Shown here: positions 1 to 7,197 of the stretch, one piece after another | Numbering within the stretch: the stretch's first letter is position 1 | Layout: every line of letters starts with the position of its first letter | Source: Planktotalea arctica | GTDB lineage: Bacteria > Pseudomonadota > Alphaproteobacteria > Rhodobacterales > Rhodobacteraceae | DNA length: 64,000 bases | Direction: 5' to 3' | Assembly: GCF_002105285.1 (NCBI RefSeq) | Contig: NZ_MUHR01000005.1 | Location: 62,001 to 126,000, forward strand | Program-made: the position numbers and the translations under genes | Notes under the pieces: model-generated | Told to the model about the DNA's origin: nothing | What the model saw: the letters and a program-made list of their open reading frames with translations, nothing else | Database searches by the model: none

Positions 1-1
1 G

Positions 2-451
2 CCAAGTCTGCGGCGCGTGGTCGAGGGGTTCGTTACCGCTCTTCCCGGGATGGGCAGCGTGTTCCTGTTGATGTCGATCATTTTTTATATTGGTGCTGTG
101 ATTGCAACGAAACTGTTTGGAAGTGATTTTCCGCAGTGGTTCGGCTCACTTGGGCAATCGGGTTACACGCTGTTTCAGATTATGACGCTCGAGAGCTGGT
201 CCATGGGCATCGTGCGCCCTGTGATGGAGGTTTATCCCTACGCTTGGGCCTTTTTCCTGCCGTTTATTTTGATGACGACCTTTGCGGTGGTTAACCTTTT
301 GGTGGGTCTGATCGTGAATTCGATGCAGGATGCGCATCAAGCCGAAGATGTTGCGCGCACGGATGCGTATCGCGACGAAGTTGTCGCGCGGCTTGAAACG
401 ATCGAAAAGATGCTTTCGCAGAAAGAGACGTCACAAGAGCGTCAGAGATAG
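2..451 (+). CDS. voltage-gated sodium channel (NaChBac type), C-terminal part
   Basis: The gene enters from the left edge, so the first four transmembrane helices are missing. What remains reads in frame from base 2 through an SLRRVVEGF-like S4-S5 linker, helix S5, the pore loop, helix S6 (around NLLVGLIVNSM) and a charged cytoplasmic tail able to form a coiled coil. The pore loop holds TLESWSM, the selectivity-filter signature of bacterial homotetrameric sodium channels, where the Glu ring selects Na+. In this family the tail coiled coil holds the four subunits together. The protein acts in the inner membrane; a role in motility or pH response is known for some relatives but cannot be told from this fragment. 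The family assignment is strong because of the filter. The true start lies outside the window. Confidence 0.88.
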   Translation, partial: PSLRRVVEGFVTALPGMGSVFLLMSIIFYIGAVIATKLFGSDFPQWFGSLGQSGYTLFQIMTLESWSMGIVRPVMEVYPYAWAFFLPFILMTTFAVVNLLVGLIVNSMQDAHQAEDVARTDAYRDEVVARLETIEKMLSQKETSQERQR

Positions 452-529
452 CGAAATCCTTTTGAGCGGCGAATGAAACCGTCTATGAAGGACCTAATTG
501 TAAGCACCGAATTTGAGGCAGTGATTCAA

Positions 530-1024
530 ATGAAACGACGCCTTCTTATTCTTTCGATTGCCTCTACATTGGCGTTGAGCGCGTGTTCGAGCAAGTTCAA
601 ACGCTACAATGGTCCGCACGTGACGCGCGTGATCGTGTACAAAGAGCAGCGCAAGATGCACCTGATGCACAGGGGCGAGGTGCTGCGCAGTTACGACATC
701 GGGCTTGGATTTGCGCCTTATGGTCACAAAGGTGAAGAGGGCGACGGGCGAACGCCGGAGGGCGAGTATATTATCGACCGTCGTAATCCGAATTCGGAGT
801 TCCACCTGTCTATCGGCATCGATTACCCGAATGCACAGGACATTGCCAAAGCGAAAGCAGCTGGGGTTAGCCCCGGGGGCGATATCTTTATCCACGGACG
901 CCCGAGCAAAAACGCTGGCGGTGGCCGCGACTGGACTGCGGGTTGCATTGCCGTGACCAACCGGGAGATGGAACGGATTTATGCTATGGTCGAAAACGGC
1001 ACGCCGATCTCTATTTATAAATAA
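530..1024 (+). CDS. L,D-transpeptidase (YkuD-family) lipoprotein
   Basis: Predicted periplasmic lipoprotein with an L,D-transpeptidase (YkuD) fold. The family makes 3-3 crosslinks in peptidoglycan or attaches proteins to it, using a catalytic cysteine. The mature domain shows the family signature as a His-Gly pair followed about 15 residues later by WTAGCIAVTN, with Cys as nucleophile. I start at the ATG at 530, preceded by a GAGG-like ribosome site, because it gives a clean lipoprotein signal ending in the lipobox LSAC. An upstream in-frame ATG at 473 would add 19 residues that spoil the signal. The protein is about 164 residues, a minimal catalytic domain without an added peptidoglycan-binding module. 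A second YkuD-type enzyme lies at 1754-2365. Confidence 0.88.
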   Translation: MKRRLLILSIASTLALSACSSKFKRYNGPHVTRVIVYKEQRKMHLMHRGEVLRSYDIGLGFAPYGHKGEEGDGRTPEGEYIIDRRNPNSEFHLSIGIDYPNAQDIAKAKAAGVSPGGDIFIHGRPSKNAGGGRDWTAGCIAVTNREMERIYAMVENGTPISIYK

Positions 1025-1043
1025 GTGAGGGGTTGGTGGGGCG

Positions 1044-1589
1044 TCAGTTTGCAGCGAGCTGAAGCGCGCCGCTTGCTTGCCTTCCTGTAACAAGGGTCCA
1101 CCAGATTTTTCCGTTGCTTTCTTGAAAGTAGGAAAAGCCCATATCGGTCGCAGAATTGTCGAGGATGACGTTGCGCGTGTTGGTTTCTTCCATCCAGGCG
1201 GCGAGCGTTTCGAGTTCCGTCTCATAGGTTTCTGAAATGTTTTCACCCTTGAGCTGACCTGTATAACCGACGCGGCGCACACGATCGATGGGCGACGAGC
1301 CGTCAGAGCCAAAATGCCAGGGGCGGTTCTGGATCGACATATCACGCGAATGGGTTGCTGCGGCGGCATTCAGTATTGCATCAAGTTTTAGAGGTGCGGC
1401 ACCGGATGCGCCGCGCAGAGAATTAACTGAATCAAGCATGCGGAACTGAATTTCAGCCACATCGCCAGCCCCGATGCGGTAGACTTTGGGAAGCGGTTTT
1501 CCATCCGGCGCGAGCGTGGTTTGTTGGGGGCTGCCGCATGCGGTGAGGGCAAGTGTCGCCAAAACAAGAAGAAATCCGATGCGCTTCAT
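1044..1589 (-). CDS. CAP (SCP-like) domain lipoprotein
   Basis: The protein has an N-terminal lipoprotein signal with lipobox LTAC, a short linker and one CAP (cysteine-rich secretory/PR-1-like) domain of about 130 residues. Seen in the domain are the His of ATHSRDM, the GENISE segment and a late tryptophan-rich strand (KIWWTLVTG), the usual CAP cavity motifs. The biochemical role of bacterial CAP proteins is not settled; lipid binding and protease activity have been proposed for relatives. It converges on the L,D-transpeptidase at 530-1024 with 19 bases between stops and would sit in an envelope membrane facing the periplasm. A divergent second L,D-transpeptidase follows upstream. Confidence 0.82.
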   Translation of the reverse strand: MKRIGFLLVLATLALTACGSPQQTTLAPDGKPLPKVYRIGAGDVAEIQFRMLDSVNSLRGASGAAPLKLDAILNAAAATHSRDMSIQNRPWHFGSDGSSPIDRVRRVGYTGQLKGENISETYETELETLAAWMEETNTRNVILDNSATDMGFSYFQESNGKIWWTLVTGRQASGALQLAAN

Positions 1590-1753
1590 AGAATAGTACC
1601 CCGACTTAACTAGCTTAGCCCTACTCCTCTATGCGTTGCGATTCAAACCCACAATCGGTTGGCTTTTGCACAATCACGTGCGTTTCAATTGCGAGTGAGG
1701 CTTTCGCGCAATAACAATGTGGAAAAAGGTGCCGGTCTGAATTGGAGAACGTG

Positions 1754-2365
1754 GTGAGCGCAGATGTGAAAAAGAGGCTGGATCGACGCAGTTTTATAAG
1801 TGCTGCGGGCGCTGCTGTTCTGGCGGGACCGGCATTGGCACAAGAGACGCCGATCCCCAGCAATGGCGCCGTCGAGATTGAAGAAGACATCAGCCATGCA
1901 GTGCGGCGTAACATCTCCAGCTTTCGCACACTGGACTGGCGTCCGTATTTTAGCAATCTGAACAATGGCGCGATACTCGTCGATATCTCGAGCCGCGCCT
2001 TGCATTACTGGCCTGCAGACGGTGCGGGTTACAGACTATACCCGTCTTCGGTGCCGCTTACGTCTGATTTAACTAAAAAAGGTCGCACGACGATCGTGCG
2101 TAAGGTCGAGGGGCCCACCTGGCGTCCGACGCCATCTATGAAGAAGCGCAACCCCGAGTGGCCGGACTTTGTTCCTGCAGGCCCGGACAATCCGCTTGGA
2201 ACGCACGCATTGTATCTAAGCTGGACTTATTATCGCATCCATGGAACGCATGATACACGCAAGATCGGTCGCCGCTCATCCAATGGGTGTATTGGCTTGT
2301 ACAACGAGCACATTGCGGAGTTGTTTGCGGTCGCCAAAGTGGGCACACAAGTGTTGCTTATTTGA
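1754..2365 (+). CDS. Tat-exported L,D-transpeptidase (YkuD family)
   Basis: The N-terminus carries a twin-arginine signal (DRRSFISAAGAAVLAG followed by a PALAQ cleavage site), so the enzyme is exported folded. The mature part is a YkuD domain: an early SRALHYW strand, then HGTHDTRKIGRRSSNG and CIGLYN with the catalytic Cys. Predicted to act in the periplasm on peptidoglycan stems. The start is uncertain. GTG at 1754 has a GGAG ribosome site (1744-1747) at good spacing; TTG 1742 and GTG 1751 are also in frame. Unlike the lipoprotein enzyme at 530-1024 this one would be soluble, so the two could work at different places in the envelope. Confidence 0.88.
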   Translation: MSADVKKRLDRRSFISAAGAAVLAGPALAQETPIPSNGAVEIEEDISHAVRRNISSFRTLDWRPYFSNLNNGAILVDISSRALHYWPADGAGYRLYPSSVPLTSDLTKKGRTTIVRKVEGPTWRPTPSMKKRNPEWPDFVPAGPDNPLGTHALYLSWTYYRIHGTHDTRKIGRRSSNGCIGLYNEHIAELFAVAKVGTQVLLI

Positions 2366-2512
2366 CGACATTTAGGCGATCTTGGGGTGAGCGGTTAAAA
2401 GATGGGTTTGCATTCCCTGATAATAACTGGTTAGAACAAGATACGAGGTTTAAGTCTTGGGTGCTTATTGTCTTATTAACAAGGCAATGGGCGAATTCTA
2501 GAGGATAGTACT

Positions 2513-2698
2513 ATGAAAAAAATCGCACTTGCTGCCGCACTTTCCGTCGCTGCTTCCACTGCCTTCGCGGGCAACATGGCTGCACCAATCATGGAAGCGC
2601 CAATCATCGTTGAAGAAGCCAAAGCGGGTTCTTCTTCTTCCGGTATCCTGGTTCCACTGCTGATTCTTGCAGTTGTAGCCGCGGCCGCAGCTTCCTAA
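2513..2698 (+). CDS. small secreted or membrane protein of unknown function
   Basis: Short gene of 61 codons with a clear Sec signal peptide (MKKIALAAALSVAASTAFAG), a short mature stretch rich in Ala, Pro and Glu, then a serine run (SSSSG) and a hydrophobic C-terminal helix of about 17 residues. After cleavage the mature protein would be about 42 residues, anchored by its C-terminal helix. A ribosome site (GAGG at 2501-2504) precedes the ATG, and a strong terminator follows the stop by about 30 bases, which supports a real, separately expressed gene. Upstream, 2467-2488 is an inverted repeat (ATTGTCTT, 6-base spacer, AAGGCAAT) that could be an operator or leader hairpin. I do not recognise a family. 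Confidence 0.65.
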   Translation: MKKIALAAALSVAASTAFAGNMAAPIMEAPIIVEEAKAGSSSSGILVPLLILAVVAAAAAS

Positions 2699-2726
2699 GC
2701 TCACGCTTAGAAATCTGATCTGAAAG

Positions 2727-2757
2727 GGCGGTACTGCGGTGCCGCCTTTTCTTATTC
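2727..2757 (+). terminator. rho-independent terminator of the small secreted-protein gene
   Basis: An 8-bp stem (GGCGGTAC with GTGCCGCC, one G-U pair) and a TGCG tetraloop are followed by TTTTCTTATT. It starts 28 bases after the stop of the 61-codon gene. Confidence 0.85.
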
Positions 2758-2760
2758 TTG

Positions 2761-2838
2761 AGACAGGTCTTTAGAGGTCTGTCTTCTGATTGAGCGCGCT
2801 GAAGCGCGCACTTTTTTAGCATGTCCAAAAAGACATGC
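2761..2838. repeat. cluster of three inverted repeats between convergent genes
   Basis: Three hairpins follow the terminator closely: AGACAG..CTGTCT (2761-2784, 12-base loop), GCGCGC-TGAA-GCGCGC followed by ACTTTTTT (2794-2817, itself terminator-like on the + strand), and GCATGTC-CAAAAA-GACATGC (2819-2838). Read on the other strand, the last is followed by TAAAAAAG, so it is less likely to stop hemH transcription. Together they insulate two converging genes. Confidence 0.6.
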
Positions 2839-2842
2839 GGAA

Positions 2843-2886
2843 TGGGGCGTTGCCCCACCCCCTAAAGTTTAAGTGGAAAGATGAAG
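2843..2886 (+). repeat. short interspersed palindromic repeat, copy 1
   Basis: A TGGGGC-GTT-GCCCCA hairpin is followed by a C-run, AAAGTTTAA and GGAAAGATGAAG. The tail matches two further sites, at 27929-27979 and, on the other strand, 44056-44090, which share an AGTTTA block and an AAGATGAAG end. Confidence 0.5.
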
Positions 2887-2899
2887 GGTGGAGAGACGC

Positions 2900-3964
2900 T
2901 TAGTCGAGCCAGCCTTTGAGATTGTCTTCAATCACAGCAGAGAGCGCGGCGATATGTGCTGCGTCATCATTGAGGCAGGGGATGTAAGTGAAATGTTCGC
3001 CGCCACCCTCTTCAAAGCTCTCTTTGATCTCTTCGTTGATCTCTTCCAGAGTTTCGATGCAGTCGGAAGAGAAGGCAGGCGCGATCACTGCGATGTTGGT
3101 CTTGCCATCTTCCTCTGCGAGGCGCGCGACTTCTTTTACCGTGTAGGGTTTGAGCCATTCTTCAGGGCCGAATTTAGACTGGAAGGTTGTCGTGATTGCG
3201 GTGTCGCCCCAGCCTAGGCGGTCTTTTAGCAGGCGCGTCGTTTTCTGGCATTGGCAGTGGTATGGATCGCCCTCGCGTAGATAACGTTCGGGAACACCGT
3301 GGTAGGAGCAGACCAGAATATCAGGCTTTTTGTCCGCAGCGGCGTAGGCGCGCTCGACAGATTGCGCAAGCGCCTCGATATATAGTGGATGTTCGAAGTA
3401 AGGTGCGATCGTACGCGTGGCGGGTTGCCATTTCTCGCTCATCAGCACGCGGAAGAACTCATCGTTTGCTGTGGCGGACGTCGCTCCTGCGTAATGAGGA
3501 TAGAGCGGCACGAAAAGGATTTTGGTGCAGCCAGCAGCGATCATGGCGCGCACCTTGCTTTTCGTTGAGGGGTTGCCGTAACGCATGCAGTAATCGACCA
3601 TGACGCTATCGCCGTAGCGCGCGGTCATTGTTTCAGTGATCGCGGCATGCTGTTGTTTGGTGATCGTCATCAGCGGGCTTTCATCCGCCTCCTCATTCCA
3701 GATCGAGCGATAGGCCGCCCCAGAGGTGAAGGGGCGTTTGGACAGGATGATCAGTTGCAGCAATGGCTGCCAAATCCACGGCGAGTAATCGATAACGCGG
3801 CGGTCCGAGAGGAATTGACCAAGGTAGCGGCGCATGGACCAGTAATCTGTGTTGTCAGGTGTGCCGAGGTTGGAAATCAGGATGCCGACTTTGGCCTCTG
3901 GGATTTTCGGGTGATCTTTGGGTGCGTGCGCTGGGCAGCTCGCGGGGACGTTGGTATCGAACAT
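2900..3964 (-). CDS. hemH: ferrochelatase
   Basis: Inserts Fe2+ into protoporphyrin IX in the last step of protoheme synthesis, at the cytoplasmic face of the inner membrane. The 354-residue length fits the family. Seen are the N-terminal LISNLGTPDN strand, the catalytic-histidine motif SYHGVPERY near residue 230, and the acidic SDCIETLEEI segment near residue 310 that forms the metal/proton path. The start ATG at 3964 has GGAG seven bases upstream. The gene stands alone, convergent with the small gene at 2513-2698 and separated from it by a set of hairpins. The neighbour upstream, at 4020, reads the same way with a gap of 55 bases, so co-transcription with the methyltransferase is possible. 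Confidence 0.97.
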   Translation of the reverse strand: MFDTNVPASCPAHAPKDHPKIPEAKVGILISNLGTPDNTDYWSMRRYLGQFLSDRRVIDYSPWIWQPLLQLIILSKRPFTSGAAYRSIWNEEADESPLMTITKQQHAAITETMTARYGDSVMVDYCMRYGNPSTKSKVRAMIAAGCTKILFVPLYPHYAGATSATANDEFFRVLMSEKWQPATRTIAPYFEHPLYIEALAQSVERAYAAADKKPDILVCSYHGVPERYLREGDPYHCQCQKTTRLLKDRLGWGDTAITTTFQSKFGPEEWLKPYTVKEVARLAEEDGKTNIAVIAPAFSSDCIETLEEINEEIKESFEEGGGEHFTYIPCLNDDAAHIAALSAVIEDNLKGWLD

Positions 3965-4019
3965 GTGATCACTCCGGAAGGTCAGGTTATTGTGCGAGAT
4001 AAGCGGTTTGTGCGCGCGG

Positions 4020-4817
4020 TCAATCGCGCAGTGGTTTTTCTGTGGTTTTTAGCGCATCCGCAAGGCGTGAAGTGGCAGAGCCGGGGCGCAGGGGCTTGGG
4101 TTGATCTGCTGAGGGGGCCCAGCCAGCGAGAAAGAGAAATTCGAAGGTGGCAATGATTTTGCCGTCCTCAGCAAAGTTTTTTTCGTAGATCTCGGCGCAG
4201 CGTTGAAACACTGTGCGGCGCGTCGGGCGGCGCAGGCGGGCGTTGAGGGCGTTGGCCTCGCCGAAGCGGCGAAGGTCGTGCATCAGGTGATAAGCGTCTT
4301 TGTAGCTGGTTCTGATCGTGATGTTATCGGCCACGGGCAGGGCAAGGCTGGCGCGTTGGAGTAGCGCGCCCAGATCGCGAATTTCGCCCATGGGGGCGAT
4401 GCGCGGGGAAAGGCCACCTGTGACCTCGCTCTCCGCTTGGGCAAGGCTTGTGCGTAGCTCGTTCAAGGTTTGGCCACCAAGGAAGACTGCTTGAAACAAC
4501 CCGTCCGGTTTGAGGGCGCGCGCGCTTTGGATGATTTGACCAACGGGATCGTTGGCCCAGTGGAGCGCCATGAAATGCAGGGCGAGGTCGTGGTCTCTTT
4601 CGCTGACATCAAGTGTATCGCTGTCCTCGATATGCTTGGCGTTCGGGATAATTTCTGGCGCGGGGCCGATTATCAGCGGCTTCGTAAACGTTCTGTTAAC
4701 CAGACTCAGGCGATCAAGGGTCTCTTCGCGTGCGATATCGACGAGAAAGTTGTCGCTTGCGCGACAGCGGTTTGCAATCAGTGCGGAGCGATCAGTGAGG
4801 AGAGGCGGAGTTTGCAT
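4020..4817 (-). CDS. SAM-dependent methyltransferase-like protein (BioC/NDUFAF5 type)
   Basis: About 265 residues. The N-terminus (PPLLTDRSALIANR) and the later LHWANDPVG and ALKPDGLFQAVFLGG segments match the BioC/NDUFAF5-like methyltransferase group common in Rhodobacterales; mitochondrial NDUFAF5 hydroxylates a complex I subunit. The glycine-rich SAM motif I is degenerate here (PLIIGPAPE), so methyl transfer is not assured. The reading frame stays open far upstream, but that part is only the antisense of comF. I place the start at ATG 4817, which gives the family-like N-terminus; ATG 4838 is an alternative. Either start makes the 5' end overlap the start of the divergent comF. Confidence 0.75.
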   Translation of the reverse strand: MQTPPLLTDRSALIANRCRASDNFLVDIAREETLDRLSLVNRTFTKPLIIGPAPEIIPNAKHIEDSDTLDVSERDHDLALHFMALHWANDPVGQIIQSARALKPDGLFQAVFLGGQTLNELRTSLAQAESEVTGGLSPRIAPMGEIRDLGALLQRASLALPVADNITIRTSYKDAYHLMHDLRRFGEANALNARLRRPTRRTVFQRCAEIYEKNFAEDGKIIATFEFLFLAGWAPSADQPKPLRPGSATSRLADALKTTEKPLRD

Positions 4818-5561
4818 ACGATTGGTCTTATTGTGCATCGCGCCGGGTTTCAAACCCTGTTGCATGCGGTGTTTCCGCCCGAATGTTTGTCGTGCCGCGT
4901 TCGTGTCGCAAGCGATGACGGGCTTTGCGGCACATGTTGGCGCGATACGGCCTTTATCACGGGCGACGTATGTGATGTCTGCGGCGTGCCGATGCGTGGC
5001 GATGTAGAGAGCGGTGATAAGTGTGACGATTGCATGCGTATCGCGCGGCCTTGGACGCAGGGGCGTGCGGCGCTTTTGTATAAGGATCGAGGGCGCAGAT
5101 TGGTGTTGGCGCTGAAACACGGGGATCGCCACGATATTGTGCGCCCGGCGGGGCGGTGGCTGGCGCAGGCGGCGCGCGATATTCTGCGCGAGGATGTCGT
5201 GATCGCGCCGGTACCGCTGCATTGGACGCGTATGGTGCGGCGGCGTTACAATCAATCGGCTTTGATCGCGCAGGCAATGGCGCGGCACTTGAGCGCGCCT
5301 TATTGCGCTGATTTGCTGAAACGCGACCGTGCGACGACCAAGTTGGACGGAAAATCGCGTGAAGCGAGGTTTGCGGAAGTGTCGGGTACAATTACGGTTC
5401 AAGCCAAACGTTCGGCGCAGATTGAGGGGCGATCCGTGCTCTTGGTGGATGACGTGATGACATCTGGGGCGACTTTGGCGGCCTGCGCAGAGGCATGTTT
5501 GATAGCAAAGGCGCGTGAGGTTTGCGTCGTGACCCTAGCGCGCGTGGCCAAGGACGACTAG
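4812..5561 (+). CDS. comF: ComF-family phosphoribosyltransferase-like protein
   Basis: The 249-residue protein has an N-terminal zinc-finger region with cysteine pairs (PPECLSC, CGTCW, CDVCG, CDDC) and a C-terminal phosphoribosyltransferase domain with the PRPP loop VLLVDDVMTSGATLAAC. RRRYNQSALIA is the usual ComF middle motif. In competent bacteria ComF helps bring incoming single-stranded DNA into the cytoplasm; in others its role is unclear. The start is TTG 4812, chosen for the strong GAGGAGAGG ribosome site (4797-4805) and because translation then begins just before the finger; GTG 4833 is possible. The open frame that extends back to 4470 is antisense to the methyltransferase. Followed closely by grxC. 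Confidence 0.9.
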   Translation: MHTIGLIVHRAGFQTLLHAVFPPECLSCRVRVASDDGLCGTCWRDTAFITGDVCDVCGVPMRGDVESGDKCDDCMRIARPWTQGRAALLYKDRGRRLVLALKHGDRHDIVRPAGRWLAQAARDILREDVVIAPVPLHWTRMVRRRYNQSALIAQAMARHLSAPYCADLLKRDRATTKLDGKSREARFAEVSGTITVQAKRSAQIEGRSVLLVDDVMTSGATLAACAEACLIAKAREVCVVTLARVAKDD

Positions 5562-5591
5562 GTTATGGGCAACTTGAAAAGGATGCTCCTG

Positions 5592-5849
5592 ATGAAACCC
5601 GTTGAAATCTACACATCGCCGCTTTGTGGTTTTTGCCATGCAGCCAAACGCTTGCTCAGTTCTAAAGGCGTTGAATTTTCCGAAGTGAACGTGATGATGC
5701 AGCCTGAGCGCAAGGCTGAAATGATCCAGCGTGCCAATGGTGGGCGCACGGTGCCGCAGATTTTCATCGGCGAGACGCATGTGGGCGGCTGCGACGAATT
5801 GCATGCGCTGGAGCGCGCGGGCAAGTTGGATGCGTTGTTGGCTGCCTGA
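5592..5849 (+). CDS. grxC: glutaredoxin 3
   Basis: Small thiol-disulfide oxidoreductase of 85 residues that uses glutathione to reduce protein disulfides in the cytoplasm. Seen are the active site SPLCGFCHAAK (CGFC where the textbook form is CPYC), the TVPQIFI cis-proline segment and the GGCDEL helix that binds glutathione. I start at ATG 5592, which has AAGGA eight bases upstream; an earlier in-frame start at 5565 would add nine residues not found in this family. The stop TGA overlaps the ATG of the next gene, so translation of the two is probably coupled. Confidence 0.93.
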   Translation: MKPVEIYTSPLCGFCHAAKRLLSSKGVEFSEVNVMMQPERKAEMIQRANGGRTVPQIFIGETHVGGCDELHALERAGKLDALLAA

Positions 5850-6679
5850 TGCGCGCCGCTTTGGTTCAAACGACGTCGAGCGATGATCCGCAGGAAAACT
5901 TGGCGCGGATTTCGGAGTTGATCCGCGAGGCTGCGCGCGGTGGCGCTGGCTTTGTGCTCACGCCGGAGGTGAGCAATTGTGTTTCCGGATCGCGTGAACA
6001 TCAGCGGTCGGTGCTGCAGTTGGAAGCGGATGATCTTTCCTTGAAAGCCTACTGCGCTTTGGCGGCGGAGCTTGGGATTTGGCTGATGCTCGGCTCGCTT
6101 GCGCTTCAGACGGGCGATGCGGACGGACGCTTTACGAACCGGTGTTTCGTGATCGATCCTAGCGGTGCCGTGAACGCGCGCTACGATAAAATTCATATGT
6201 TCGACGTGGATGTGACGCCCGAGGAAACTTATCGCGAATCCGATGGTTATCGGCCGGGGGAGCGAGCCGTCATCAGTGAAACACCCTTCGGTACGCTGGG
6301 GCTAAGTATCTGTTATGACGTTAGATTTGCCTATCTTTACCGCGCTTTAGCGCAAGCGGGTGCGGAGATTTTGGCGGTGCCGGCGGCGTTTTCCTATGTG
6401 ACAGGTGCAGCGCATTGGGAAACGCTTTTGCGTGCGCGGGCGATCGAGACGGGCTGTTATGTTCTGGCCCCTGCGCAATGCGGGGTGCATGCGGCGCGGG
6501 TCGGGCAAAAGCGGCGCACTTTCGGGCATTCGCTGGCAATTTCTCCGTGGGGCGAAATTTTGGCAGACGGAGGCGAGGCGCAAGGCGTGGTCTATGTTGA
6601 AATTGACCGCGTGGAGGTGGCAAAAGCGCGCGGTAAGATCGCAGCGCTGCGCCATGATCGCATGTTCGAGGGTCCGTAA
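5849..6679 (+). CDS. carbon-nitrogen hydrolase (nitrilase superfamily, Nit-like amidase)
   Basis: The 276-residue protein carries the nitrilase Glu-Lys-Cys triad: Glu in LTPEVSN near residue 40, Lys in YDKIHMFDVD near residue 113, and Cys in LSICYDVRF near residue 155. The arrangement is that of the Nit1/Nit2-like branch, whose best-known activities are hydrolysis of deaminated glutathione or omega-amides. Placement right after glutaredoxin, with ATG and TGA overlapping, fits a link to glutathione repair, but that is inference. Its stop overlaps the ATG of the marR gene, so grxC, this gene and marR look like one operon. Confidence 0.9.
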   Translation: MRAALVQTTSSDDPQENLARISELIREAARGGAGFVLTPEVSNCVSGSREHQRSVLQLEADDLSLKAYCALAAELGIWLMLGSLALQTGDADGRFTNRCFVIDPSGAVNARYDKIHMFDVDVTPEETYRESDGYRPGERAVISETPFGTLGLSICYDVRFAYLYRALAQAGAEILAVPAAFSYVTGAAHWETLLRARAIETGCYVLAPAQCGVHAARVGQKRRTFGHSLAISPWGEILADGGEAQGVVYVEIDRVEVAKARGKIAALRHDRMFEGP

Positions 6680-7119
6680 TGAGTGATGATGCAAATGCCC
6701 TTGCGGTGACGCTGTTCAGTGAAATTATGACTGTGGACCAGCTTCTTAGGAACCGTTTGGGACGGGTTTTGCCTAAGGGTATGGAAATTTCACATTTTTC
6801 TGTTTTGAACCATTTGGCGGGGCAATCAGCAGAGCGTACACCAGCGCAATTGGCCAAGAGTTTTCATCTGACGCGCGGCGCGATGACCAACACTTTAGGC
6901 AAGCTGGAGTGGGCGGGATACGTGCATATTCGCCCCGATTGGGACGACGCGCGGCGCAAGCTTGTGTCGATCAGTCCCGCAGGTACCGCCGCGCGCGATG
7001 CGGCTTTGGCGGGTATGGGGCCTGTGATCCGCGATATCGTGGGCGGTGTAGGGGGCGATAAATTACGCACTGTTTTGCCGATTCTGCGCGATCTACGGCT
7101 TAAGCTAGAGCAAGATTGA
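6679..7119 (+). CDS. MarR-family transcriptional regulator
   Basis: The 146-residue protein has a winged helix-turn-helix: recognition-helix segment AKSFHLTRGAMTNTLGKLE near residues 60-78 and wing DWDDARRKLVSISPAG. Homologues bind DNA as dimers and release it when a small ligand or oxidant is bound. The ATG overlaps the stop of the amidase gene, so it is the last gene of a grxC-amidase-marR operon. Its targets are unknown. Unlike many MarR genes it is not divergent from a target, so autoregulation would act on the upstream promoter. Confidence 0.9.
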   Translation: MSDDANALAVTLFSEIMTVDQLLRNRLGRVLPKGMEISHFSVLNHLAGQSAERTPAQLAKSFHLTRGAMTNTLGKLEWAGYVHIRPDWDDARRKLVSISPAGTAARDAALAGMGPVIRDIVGGVGGDKLRTVLPILRDLRLKLEQD

Positions 7120-7134
7120 AGCGGCTGCGTTTCG

Positions 7135-7167
7135 CCCCCCACCCCCCCAAAAAAAAGGGGGGGAGGG
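7135..7167. repeat. homopolymer hairpin C7-A8-G7 between convergent genes
   Basis: A run of seven C, eight A and seven G (7142-7163), flanked by more C and G, can fold into a 7-bp all-GC stem with an A8 loop. It lies between the converging marR and ubiG stops. Neither strand has a U-tract after the stem, so it is not a normal intrinsic terminator. Confidence 0.6.
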
Positions 7168-7197
7168 CCGAGAGTTTAAAGAGCAATATAAAGCCGA

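Noticed and set aside
494-1369. Open frame of 291 codons on the minus strand
   Set aside because: Antisense to the L,D-transpeptidase gene and out of frame with the CAP gene; no family features.
4470-4811. N-terminal extension of comF by 114 codons
   Set aside because: Antisense to the methyltransferase; comF proteins begin just before the first zinc finger, and TTG 4812 has its own ribosome site.
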